64,000 bases of DNA from SCTM01 sp965279655 (GTDB taxonomy: Bacteria; Pseudomonadota; Alphaproteobacteria; Rhodospirillales; Rhodospirillaceae): contig OZ257255.1 of NCBI GenBank assembly GCA_965279655.1, forward strand, positions 1,426,001 to 1,490,000. The letters run 5' to 3'. Position numbers and translations under genes: made by a program. The notes under the pieces were generated by a model, which saw only the letters and a list, made by a program, of their open reading frames with translations, did not search any database and had not been told where the DNA came from. Shown piece by piece: positions 53,586-60,862 of the stretch (the first letter of the stretch is position 1; each line of letters starts with the position of its first letter).

Positions 53586-53849
53586 ATGTCGTTGAGCCGC
53601 TACATCTGCATCTACATCACCCGCGATCGTACAATCCGAGACGTCACCACCCTTCATGCCGCCGATGATTCCGAGGGCTGTGAGCAGGCCTTGGCGGGCT
53701 GCTTGGCCCGTCATGATGCTGATCTTGGCTATGAACTATGGCGGCCAAAGCGTTGGGTCGCCGCGTATTGTCCCAAGGAGCCTTATGCCCCACCGCGCCA
53801 TCCGGTCGTGGCGGGGGCCCTGGCCCCGGAGGCGTCCAGCATCAACTGA
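53586..53849 (+). CDS. Small hypothetical protein (doubtful)
   Basis: A possible 87-residue protein beginning MSLSRYICIYITRDRTIRDV and containing GCEQALAGCLARHDADLGYE followed by LWRPKRWVAAYCPK. The sequence is not strongly biased and reads like a small globular domain, but the ribosome site is weak (TGGGGC) and no neighbour supports it. It is the only plus-strand candidate in the right half of the window. It may be spurious. Confidence 0.4.
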   Translation: MSLSRYICIYITRDRTIRDVTTLHAADDSEGCEQALAGCLARHDADLGYELWRPKRWVAAYCPKEPYAPPRHPVVAGALAPEASSIN

Positions 53850-53865
53850 GGGATCCACTGGGTTT

Positions 53866-53907
53866 CGAAAAAGTGTCGGCCCGCAGAGGGGGGGAATCTG
53901 CGGGCCG
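53866..53907 (-). terminator. Rho-independent terminator of the histidine kinase gene
   Basis: CGGCCCGCAGA (53877-53887) pairs with TCTGCGGGCCG (53897-53907) over 11 bp; the 9-nt loop contains seven G on the plus strand. On the minus strand the stem is followed by ACACTTTTTCG. It lies about 150 nt past the kinase stop. Confidence 0.6.
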
Positions 53908-54059
53908 GTACTCTATTCCTGTCTGCCCAGGGGGAGTGGGGAGAGCGAGGGGGGTCGCTCGTAGACAGGCATGGATACAACGCCAAGTGGGCGGAGTTGT
54001 TTCGCGACAGTTGAAAGATTCGGGAGTTATCCCCGCTTTCCACAGCCTGGCCGGGTGGC

Positions 54060-55079
54060 TTAAGCGGCTTTTTCGGCGGGCGCTGCGAATTCCAGCACGA
54101 AGACGGTCTGAGGCCCGGCCTCGGTGCGCAGGACGCCCTGGACGCGCCGCGCCATGGCATTGACCAACTGCAGCCCTAAGCCGGTGCTGCGGCTCGGGTC
54201 GAACCTGGGCGGCAGACGCCCGCCGGTGTCCGCCACCCGCAGGGCATACCCCTCCCCGGCGCGGTGCAGGGTCACCTCCACCCTGCCCTGACCTTCGGTC
54301 AGGCCATGGCGGAGGGCGTTGTCGATCAACTCGCTGGCGATCAGGGAGACCGGCATCACATGGTCCATGCCCCAGGTGACGTCATCGCTTTTCACATCCA
54401 CGGCGCGATGGCCCCGCGCGGCGCTGACCGCCGCATCGGCGATATCGCGCAGGTGCTGGGCGAAATCGACCTTGAGGTCGGAGCGGTACAGGTGCGCGTA
54501 AGCCGACGAGAGGGTGTTGATCCGCCGTGCCGCGTCCGTCAACGCCGCGCCGACGTCGGGATCGGCGCGGCGCGCCTGCAGATTGAGCAGCGAAGCGACG
54601 ATCTGGATGTGGTTCTTCACACGGTGCTGAAGTTCCAGCAGGAGGGTCTCGGTCTTGTGCGCGAGCGCGGCGTTCTGCTCCGCGATCTTGATGAGTGCGT
54701 CAAAGAGCAGTCCCATCATGAACGCGACGACAAAATAAATCGCCAGTCCAGCGATCGTGCCCGCTTCTTGCAGCGCAAAGCTGAAGGTCGGCGGAACGAG
54801 GAAATACCACGCCGCCAAGCCACCGAGGACCGCCGCCGCGATGCCGGGCCCGCGGCCACCGATGAATGTGGCGACCACCACGGCCGGAAAGAACGTGATG
54901 AAGGGGACGCCGGCAATGTACTCGCCGGCGGCCAGACGGACGCCGAGCGCCACCGCCACGCACACGACCGCGAGGCCGAAGCCGGTCGCGGGCTTTTGGC
55001 GAAATCCCGGATGACGAACCAGGAAATCCTGAACGGCGGTGGCAATTCTCACGGGATGTCCATCGGCAAACAGTCGCAC
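54060..55079 (-). CDS. Sensor histidine kinase, DUF4118-HisKA_2 type
   Basis: A membrane-bound kinase of 339 residues. The N-terminal third has four hydrophobic segments in the DUF4118 pattern (GVPFITFFPAVVVATFIGGR, GGLAAWYFLVPPTFSF). The dimerisation domain has the HisKA_2 phosphoacceptor box ELQHRVKNHIQIVASLLNLQ with His152, and the ATPase domain has SELIDNALRHGL (N box), VADTGG and STGLGLQLVNAM (G box). This LovK/HWE-like class often works in general stress or light signalling in Alphaproteobacteria. No response regulator gene is adjacent, and no input ligand can be named. Confidence 0.9.
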   Translation of the reverse strand: MRLFADGHPVRIATAVQDFLVRHPGFRQKPATGFGLAVVCVAVALGVRLAAGEYIAGVPFITFFPAVVVATFIGGRGPGIAAAVLGGLAAWYFLVPPTFSFALQEAGTIAGLAIYFVVAFMMGLLFDALIKIAEQNAALAHKTETLLLELQHRVKNHIQIVASLLNLQARRADPDVGAALTDAARRINTLSSAYAHLYRSDLKVDFAQHLRDIADAAVSAARGHRAVDVKSDDVTWGMDHVMPVSLIASELIDNALRHGLTEGQGRVEVTLHRAGEGYALRVADTGGRLPPRFDPSRSTGLGLQLVNAMARRVQGVLRTEAGPQTVFVLEFAAPAEKAA

Positions 55080-55136
55080 GCCGAGTGTGCCGAAGCCCGC
55101 GACTGGCCGTCCAGTGCCGCGTGTGGTGTTATGATG

Positions 55137-55316
55137 TCAGGAACGGCGGTTCACGGGGATGACGTCCCAGCGCAGCGGCAGGAAACCTGCCACCGCGGTG
55201 GCGCATTCCTGGCGGCTGGTGAACGGGCCAATGACGCGCTGCTGCTCGTTATTGATGGCGTACCATTCGCTCGGCACACCGTGGCCGGTGCGCGTCTGGT
55301 CCTGGGACTTTTCCAT
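55137..55316 (-). CDS. 59-residue conserved-looking small protein
   Basis: A short ORF starting MEKSQDQTRTGHGVPSEWYA and ending PLRWDVIPVNRRS. GGAGGGAACC directly before the ATG is a strong ribosome site. The middle, AINNEQQRVIGPFTSRQECA, resembles small domains that read a residue-by-residue input with a displayed-field style, but I cannot assign a family. It contains one Cys and no membrane segment. It sits between ku (stop 55 nt upstream) and the histidine kinase. Confidence 0.6.
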   Translation of the reverse strand: MEKSQDQTRTGHGVPSEWYAINNEQQRVIGPFTSRQECATAVAGFLPLRWDVIPVNRRS

Positions 55317-55370
55317 GGTTCCCTCCGTCTGAGACCGGGGAACGTCCGGACAGCATGATTGTTCCCCGCG

Positions 55371-56285
55371 TCAGGCGGATTTTCGCGCGGATCCCTTCCC
55401 CGGGCCCTTGGCCGCCCCCTTACGGCGGGTTGGGGCAGCCTTTGTCCGGCTGCGGCTGCCGGTGTCCGAAGAGCCCCGCGCCTTGACGAAGCGTTCGGCG
55501 CGGGTCCTGGACGCGCCCTGCCCGCCCAGGCTGCGCTTGAGGGCGGCCATCAGGTCGATGACCTTCTCCGGCTCCGCCGGCGCGGCAGCGACGACCTTCT
55601 TGCCCTTGCGCTTCGCGGCGACGACGTCGCGCAAAGCATCTTCATAACGATCGTTGAACGTCGCCGGATTGAAGTCGCCATCCTGCTGCTCGATGATCTT
55701 CTCGGCGATGTCGATCATCTTCTTGTCGGCCTTGGCCTTGGGCAGCCCCTCGAAGAACGTCTTTTGGTCCTTCACTTCGTCCTTGGTGCGCAAGGTCGTC
55801 AGCAATAGTCCGTTATCGCGCGCTTCGATGGCGACCAAGCGCTCGCGCGTGTGCATCACGACGCGGCCGAGCGCGATCTTGCCGGCTTCCGCCATGGCAT
55901 CGCGGATGACGCAGAAAGCCTCCGTGCCGCTCTCATCGCTCGGCACCATGTAGTAGGGGTTGTCCCAGTACACCCGGTCGATTTCGGCGACGTCGACGAA
56001 CGTTTCGATTTCGATGGTGCGGCTTGAAGGCAAGCGGACCGAGCGGATCTCATCGTCCGTCAGGACGACGTAGCTGCCCTTCTCCACCTCATAGCCCTTT
56101 ACCAAGTCCTTGCGCTCGACTTCGCCGAGTTCCGGATCGTGCGGCACCATCCGGATGCGGTTGTGGGTGTCTTTGTGGAGCAGGTTGAAATGCACATCGC
56201 CGCTCGCCGACACGGCGTTGTAGATCGCTACGGGGCACATCACTAGGGATAGCCGGAGATTGCCTTCCCAGGACGGTCGAGCCAT
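55371..56285 (-). CDS. ku: Non-homologous end joining protein Ku
   Basis: Homodimeric protein that binds DNA ends and recruits the ligase LigD in bacterial NHEJ. The 304-residue protein starts MARPSWEGNLRLSLVMCPVA, the usual Ku N-terminus, and has the GLLLTTLRTKDEVKDQKTFF region of the central ring. Residues from about 260 form a basic Arg/Lys/Ala tail (SRSRTKAAPTRRKGAAKGPG), longer than the minimal Ku core. No ligD gene lies in the window. Confidence 0.95.
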   Translation of the reverse strand: MARPSWEGNLRLSLVMCPVAIYNAVSASGDVHFNLLHKDTHNRIRMVPHDPELGEVERKDLVKGYEVEKGSYVVLTDDEIRSVRLPSSRTIEIETFVDVAEIDRVYWDNPYYMVPSDESGTEAFCVIRDAMAEAGKIALGRVVMHTRERLVAIEARDNGLLLTTLRTKDEVKDQKTFFEGLPKAKADKKMIDIAEKIIEQQDGDFNPATFNDRYEDALRDVVAAKRKGKKVVAAAPAEPEKVIDLMAALKRSLGGQGASRTRAERFVKARGSSDTGSRSRTKAAPTRRKGAAKGPGKGSARKSA

Positions 56286-56344
56286 GGCGCGTTCCTCACA
56301 TTGTTCGCGAGGAAAACGTGCCCCTGCGGGCTTCGTTGCGGCGG

Positions 56345-56794
56345 CTACTTACCGGTCTCGTCGTCGACCACGGTGAGGCGTTCCTCCGACTCGCCGACCG
56401 CCGGCTTCCAATGCGCGAGATAGTACTTCATGAAGTCCGGGTCCTTCTCGTGGGCGCGGTACTCCGCCCAGTTCGGGAAGGTCATGACGGCGGTGTAGTG
56501 GAAACGGTTCGGAGTCAGCTGACGATAGAGTTTGAGGTCCATCTTCTGCGGTAACGCCTTCATGCTCGACCGCAGCGTCTTGAGAAATTCGTTCGCTTCC
56601 TCCGTGTTGGGCGCGGCGGTCTTCAGTGCGAAGGAGATGGTGAGGTGGATCGGCTTGGTCTCGATCCATTTGTCCGGCAACAGCGCGAGATTGTTCGGAC
56701 GGCGCGCGAGGTCTTCAGCAGGCGTCGCCTGAGCGGCACCGGCCATTCCTAACGCCAAGGCCAGAATGCAGAATAACGCGAGCCTACAACTCAT
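56345..56794 (-). CDS. Exported Dabb-like (A/B barrel) protein
   Basis: A 149-residue protein with a signal peptide (MSCRLALFCILALALGMAGA and then AQA). The mature part carries a pattern like the stress-responsive alpha/beta barrel (Dabb) domain: beta strand IHLTISFALK, a helix with EEANEFLKTLRSSMKAL, strand NRFHYTAVMTF and the PNWAEYRAHEKDPDFMKYYL helix. Dabb family assignment is tentative. The ATG at 56794 lies inside the end of the GT2 gene (11-nt overlap), so it is probably translated from the same message. Confidence 0.6.
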   Translation of the reverse strand: MSCRLALFCILALALGMAGAAQATPAEDLARRPNNLALLPDKWIETKPIHLTISFALKTAAPNTEEANEFLKTLRSSMKALPQKMDLKLYRQLTPNRFHYTAVMTFPNWAEYRAHEKDPDFMKYYLAHWKPAVGESEERLTVVDDETGK

Positions 56795-57506
56795 GGGACC
56801 CCACTGGCGGTTCATGCTGCGTCGGTGGAAGCGCCACCGGCCGGAAGGCGCGATAGTAGACCAGGGGCTCGTCAAGATAGAGACAGCTGTAGTTTGCGGC
56901 CAACACGCGGCGCCAATACTCGTAGTCCTCCGTGAAAAAGAATTCCCGGCTCTCGTTCAGCGGCCCGACCTTTTCATAGACCTCCCGCGCGATCATGACG
57001 GAACTGTTGATGATGTAGTTGTGCTGCGCAAGGAATTCCAAGTCGTAAACCCTTGGCAACGTCGTTGAACCGCGCCGCTCCAGCATGAATCTCTTGAAAT
57101 ACTCCGTATGAACGCGAGGGTTGTCATCGGGCCGCGTCGGGTCAATGACTACGCGCGCATCGGTGGCGGAGAATTGGAAGTTATTGGCGATGAGATCGTC
57201 GAGTTGACGTCGGACCTTGTGGGGATGCCAAGCGTCGTCGTCGTCGATGAAGCATATATACTCGCCTGCACTGGCTGCGAGGCCGACATTGCGCGCCCCG
57301 GCGGGCGCTCCAAGATTCACAGGCGTCCGCAGTATCTTTGCGCCGTGGAGACGTTCCCACGGGCATGGTTTGGTCGAGCAATCGTCGACGATGATTATCT
57401 CGAGGTTCTTGTAGGTTTGCTGCTTGACGTTCTCCAGACAGGCTGCAAGGCAATTGAAGCGGTTGTAAGTCGGGATGATCACGCTGATAAGTGGATCTGA
57501 TGACAC
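56784..57506 (-). CDS. Family 2 glycosyltransferase
   Basis: Inverting glycosyltransferase of 240 residues with a GT-A fold. SVIIPTYNRFNCLAACLENV opens the nucleotide-binding part; IIVDDCS and the metal-binding FIDDDDAWHP are conserved, and the acceptor region has EDYEYWRRVLAANYS. No membrane segment is present, so it acts in the cytosol. It begins 10 nt after an OGT-like gene and probably shares a pathway with it, perhaps glycan extension on the same protein. Donor sugar unknown. Confidence 0.88.
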   Translation of the reverse strand: MSSDPLISVIIPTYNRFNCLAACLENVKQQTYKNLEIIIVDDCSTKPCPWERLHGAKILRTPVNLGAPAGARNVGLAASAGEYICFIDDDDAWHPHKVRRQLDDLIANNFQFSATDARVVIDPTRPDDNPRVHTEYFKRFMLERRGSTTLPRVYDLEFLAQHNYIINSSVMIAREVYEKVGPLNESREFFFTEDYEYWRRVLAANYSCLYLDEPLVYYRAFRPVALPPTQHEPPVGSHEL

Positions 57507-57516
57507 GTCCAGCCTC

Positions 57517-59373
57517 TCACCAGTGCTCGCGATTGCGCCGCGTCACCATGCCCTGGAAGGCATCCTCTAATGCGCGCGCCAGGGATGCGCCATCGCACAG
57601 CGGGCTCGAAATCACTTCGGCGCGCAGGGTTTCCTTGTGAGCTTTGAGTTTGCGCTTGTCCGCGACGATGCGTGCGACGATATCGGCAAACGCGGCCGGA
57701 CTCTCCGCGATCCATTCCGGGCGCCCGAGCGCCGACAGCATCGCACTGGAAAGCCGCCCTCCCACCCAATCGCCCTGCACCGTTACAACCGGGGTGCCCA
57801 TGAACAGGGCATCGAACGTGGTCGTCCCGCCATTGAGCGGAACGGTATCGAGGGCCACATCGATGCGATTGTAGAGCTTCATGTGATCGACCCACTTGGG
57901 GACATTCTCGAAGAAGGTGATGCGATCGGCTGACACACCGAGCGCCACGAGTCCGTTGAGAACCCGGTTCTTGGAGAACGCATCGCCGATCTTCGGGTCC
58001 TTGAGGACCAACCGCACTTCGGGGAGAGCGCGCAGGGCCGCCGCCCAGAGAATTAAGGTCGCATCCGTGACCTTGGCCAGATTATTGAAGCTTCCGAGAT
58101 TGGTCTGGCCATCCGGCGATTCCTGCGCCGGCTCCGGCGCGTCTTTCGGCGGCGTATAGGCCACCCATAGCCGCGACAAACGTGCGATCTCCTCCGAGAA
58201 ATGCGATGAGAGTTCCGGCGGCGTGAGTTGCGCATCGCCGATGAAATAGTCCACCGCGCGGATGCCCGTGCTGCCGTGGAAGCCGATGTAGTGACATTGG
58301 ATCGGAGCGCAGCGCGTGGCCATGAGCGGTAAGCGATTATCGTGCAGGTGGCCCGTCGTCTCGATCAGAATGTCGATGTCATCTCCGACAATCAGCGCCT
58401 TGGCCTGCGCGTCGTCGAGACAGCTCAGATCACGCGACCCGTCCACCAAGGCCAGAAGCTCACCCCGGCGTATGTCGGTGCTTGAGGTGGTCGGATAAAG
58501 CGTGACCGAGAATTTCGCCCGATCGTAGTGCCGCAAGTAGGTCTCCAGAAAGTACGGGATCGGATGGTTGTCCCGGAGCTCCGCCGACAAGATTCCGATA
58601 TTGATTTTGCGGCCCGCCGGGATCAAGCGCGGCTTCAGGTCCGCGGGCGCGGGCACGCATACAGCGGCCTCGAAGGCGCGCGCGGCGGCGAGAATCTCTT
58701 CGGCCGACGCCAACTGACCGAACGAGAGCGTATAGACGAGATTGCTGTGGGCGTTTTGCGACCGAGGGTTCGCGGCCAGAGCGCGGCGCACAAACGTGAG
58801 CGATTCGGGCAGCCGACCCTGGAACTGAAGCGCGACGGCCAGGTTCATCAGCGCCGCGGGCGAATGAGGCTTGAGAGCAACCGCCTGCTCGAACTGGTGG
58901 ATCGCCGCGTCCATGCGGCCGGCCGTGTAGTAAAGCGTCCCGAGTTCCATGTAAGGGCGGAAATGCCGCGGTTTTGCGGCGATCGCACCGCGGTACGCGG
59001 CTTCCGCTTCCGGCAAGCGTTGCAGGCGCCGGTACAGCGCACCCAAGTCGAGGCTGTTCTCTATGTTGTTCGGGTCGAGGGCTGCAGCCCGGGTAAAAGC
59101 TGCGACCGCCCCCTCGTGATCGCCCAGCCCCCGCAATGCGATCGCCAAGTTGCGATGTGCGCCGGCATAGCGCGGGTCAAGCTGCGTGGCGCGCTGCGCC
59201 AGCGAACGCCCTTCCTCAACTCTCCCGCTTTCAATGCACAGCGCGGCAAGATTCGCGTGGATGACAACTTGTTTGCTCCCTTGCGCGACCAACTCCCGGT
59301 ATTGGCGCTCCGCCCCGGCCAGGTCGCCGGAGAGGTGGGCCTGGATCGCGGCTGCGTGGTCGCCTTCATTCAT
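57517..59373 (-). CDS. TPR protein with OGT/SPINDLY-type glycosyltransferase domain
   Basis: A 618-residue cytosolic protein. Residues 1-230 are about six TPR repeats (for example AHRNLAIALRGLGDHEGAVA and FRPYMELGTLYYTAGRMDAA). Residues 240-610 match the GT41 domain of O-GlcNAc transferase: ILSAELRDNHPIPYFLETYL, HYIGFHGSTGIRAVDYFIGD, GSFNNLAKVTDATLILWAAA and DVALDTVPLNGGTTTFDALF with VGGRLSSAM. Bacterial members glycosylate cytoplasmic proteins; FlmG of Caulobacter, which modifies flagellin, has a similar TPR-plus-transferase plan. The target here is unknown. It heads a group with GT2 and the Dabb-like gene. Confidence 0.9.
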   Translation of the reverse strand: MNEGDHAAAIQAHLSGDLAGAERQYRELVAQGSKQVVIHANLAALCIESGRVEEGRSLAQRATQLDPRYAGAHRNLAIALRGLGDHEGAVAAFTRAAALDPNNIENSLDLGALYRRLQRLPEAEAAYRGAIAAKPRHFRPYMELGTLYYTAGRMDAAIHQFEQAVALKPHSPAALMNLAVALQFQGRLPESLTFVRRALAANPRSQNAHSNLVYTLSFGQLASAEEILAAARAFEAAVCVPAPADLKPRLIPAGRKINIGILSAELRDNHPIPYFLETYLRHYDRAKFSVTLYPTTSSTDIRRGELLALVDGSRDLSCLDDAQAKALIVGDDIDILIETTGHLHDNRLPLMATRCAPIQCHYIGFHGSTGIRAVDYFIGDAQLTPPELSSHFSEEIARLSRLWVAYTPPKDAPEPAQESPDGQTNLGSFNNLAKVTDATLILWAAALRALPEVRLVLKDPKIGDAFSKNRVLNGLVALGVSADRITFFENVPKWVDHMKLYNRIDVALDTVPLNGGTTTFDALFMGTPVVTVQGDWVGGRLSSAMLSALGRPEWIAESPAAFADIVARIVADKRKLKAHKETLRAEVISSPLCDGASLARALEDAFQGMVTRRNREHW

Positions 59374-59422
59374 ACTGTGGCCCAGAATTCAGCGCTGCCG
59401 CGGACTGTCAGGGAGTGGCGCG

Positions 59423-59498
59423 TGGTGGGCGGTGACGGGTTCGAACCGCCGACCCTCTCGGTGTAAACGAGATGCTCTACCAGCTGAGCTAACCGCCC
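59423..59498 (-). tRNA. tRNA-Val (anticodon UAC)
   Basis: The minus strand reads a full cloverleaf of 76 nt with encoded CCA. Acceptor GGGCGGT pairs with ACCGCCC; D arm GCTC/GAGC; anticodon stem TCTCG/CGAGA with loop TTTACAC, anticodon TAC; T arm GGCGG TTCGAAC CCGTC with one mismatch-type pair; discriminator A then CCA. It lies 49 nt upstream of the OGT-like gene and 70 nt downstream of a methyltransferase-like gene, at the right edge of a mixed region. Confidence 0.95.
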
Positions 59499-59568
59499 GA
59501 ATGCCGCGGCGGCACCTTATTCCACTTCAGCAGCAGCTGTCATCGCCGGATTTTTCCCGGCGCCGCAC

Positions 59569-60240
59569 TCACCGCTTCAGGAAGACCGAGAATCCTCGCC
59601 GCAGGAATTTATTCATGATGCAGATATCGTAGGCCGGCTCGCGCAGCATTGTCTCGTGATTGCGATAATTTTTGAAGGTTGCGATGTCATCCAGGACGAT
59701 GGCGGGCGCGCCGCCGCAGAGCGCCAGTTCCGCCTCCCCCGTGAATTCGGAGCCGTCGATGAACACCAGATCGAATTCCGTGATGTTGTTCTCCTGCTTG
59801 ATCGTCTGAATGCCGTTTTCAGGAATGGCATTGGCGCGGATATATTCGATATCCTGATCGAGCCATCCCAGGATCTTCTCCAGAGGATCGATCCTCAACG
59901 AACTACGGACGTTCTCGTAGAACGACGCCACCTCTTGATGGCTCGGGAACTGAGCAATGGCGATCGACGAGCAATTGTAGGGCTTGACCTTCGCATTGCC
60001 GGCGTAGCGCGCCTTGAGCTTCTCGAAGCGGGGCGTAGACACCTCGATCGTATACAGGACCGGGCCGTGGGGATTTTCCGCCGCGCCGCGCGCCAGCGCC
60101 TCGGTACTGCCGTCCCCGCTCGAAGCGCCGATCTCCAGGATGGTGTGAATCGGCAGCGACTTCGCCAACCAGTGCAGCGCACCGTACAGCTCGTCGTTCT
60201 TCACTTCGGCTGGGATTATTTTTTCGAGATCGTTCGCCAT
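59569..60240 (-). CDS. Class I SAM-dependent methyltransferase-like protein
   Basis: A 223-residue cytosolic protein with the SAM-binding motif TILEIGASSGDGSTEAL near residue 35 and the later acidic strand EFDLVFIDGSEFTGEAELAL followed by PAIVLDDIATF. The overall pattern fits Methyltransf_24-like or cephalosporin-hydroxylase-like enzymes, which often modify sugars or natural products. No substrate can be named. Its nearness to glycosyltransferase genes makes sugar methylation a reasonable guess. Confidence 0.7.
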   Translation of the reverse strand: MANDLEKIIPAEVKNDELYGALHWLAKSLPIHTILEIGASSGDGSTEALARGAAENPHGPVLYTIEVSTPRFEKLKARYAGNAKVKPYNCSSIAIAQFPSHQEVASFYENVRSSLRIDPLEKILGWLDQDIEYIRANAIPENGIQTIKQENNITEFDLVFIDGSEFTGEAELALCGGAPAIVLDDIATFKNYRNHETMLREPAYDICIMNKFLRRGFSVFLKR

Positions 60241-60294
60241 ATCCGGCCGCTCATTCTTGCCCGGCGCACCCTATCGCTCACGCCGCCACAAAGC

Positions 60295-60328
60295 AAAACG
60301 CCGGTAGCGTGAAGGCTACCGGCGTTTT
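60295..60328 (-). terminator. Bidirectional rho-independent terminator after hup
   Basis: AAAACGCCGGTAGC (60295-60308) pairs perfectly with GCTACCGGCGTTTT (60315-60328) over 14 bp with loop GTGAAG. On the minus strand the stem ends in TTTTGCTTT. It starts 23 nt past the hup stop and protects the methyltransferase-like gene from read-through. Confidence 0.8.
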
Positions 60329-60350
60329 CGCATCGATAGTGTCGCGGAAC

Positions 60351-60626
60351 CTACTTGTTGACCATGTCCTTCAGCGCCTTGCCGGCGGAGAACTTGGGAC
60401 GCTTCGAGGCCGGGATCTTGATGGTCTCGCCGGTGCGCGGATTGCGCCCTTCGGACGCCGCGCGCGCGGACACCGAGAACGTCCCAAACCCAACCAAGCG
60501 CACCTCGCCGCCGTCGCGCAGCGCGGCGCCGATGGCGTCGAGCGCCGCATCCACGGCCTTCGCTGCGTCAGCCTTGCTCAGCTGCGTACCGTCGGCCACG
60601 ACCTGGACCAAATCGTTCTTGTTCAT
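60351..60626 (-). CDS. hup: DNA-binding protein HU
   Basis: Small nucleoid protein that bends DNA as a dimer. The 91-residue protein has the N-terminal MNKNDLVQVVADGTQLSKAD helical part, the GFGTFSVSARAASEGRNPRT beta arm with the Pro that kinks DNA, and the C-terminal FSAGKALKDMVNK. It follows lon on the same strand, as in many Alphaproteobacteria, with 236 nt between them. Confidence 0.97.
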   Translation of the reverse strand: MNKNDLVQVVADGTQLSKADAAKAVDAALDAIGAALRDGGEVRLVGFGTFSVSARAASEGRNPRTGETIKIPASKRPKFSAGKALKDMVNK

Positions 60627-60807
60627 AGAAAACCCCTGTTGCGCGAAATGGAGGAAGGAAACGTTCGGACCTTGGCGATTCGCAGCCGGGCGACACGGCG
60701 CCCATCGGTCCCTGTAAAACCGGCGGGAGTTTGGCGACAGTTTCCGGTTGCGTCAATCGAGGATTGGCCCGCCAGCCGGGGTTTTTCAACCAGCCCACAT
60801 AATGAAA

Positions 60808-60848
60808 GAGGCGCGGCCCGCAAAGCGATCCCCGCCTTTTTCTTTTAA
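60808..60848. terminator. Possible terminator between lon and hup
   Basis: AGGCGCGG and CCCCGCCT near 60811-60838 can form an imperfect stem. On the plus strand it is followed by TTTTTCTTTT, on the minus strand by CTTTCATT. Only the minus direction has a gene ending here (lon), so its role as a lon terminator is uncertain. The remaining 60627-60807 stretch probably holds the hup promoter, which I could not place. Confidence 0.35.
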
Positions 60849-60862
60849 CAATCGCGGCGCGC

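Noticed and set aside
53888..53896. A run of seven G as a phase-variation tract
   Set aside because: It is the loop of a terminator hairpin outside any supported gene, so slippage would have no coding effect.
59423..59498. tRNA-Val as the attachment site of an integrated element
   Set aside because: No integrase and no direct repeat of the tRNA 3' end was found nearby.
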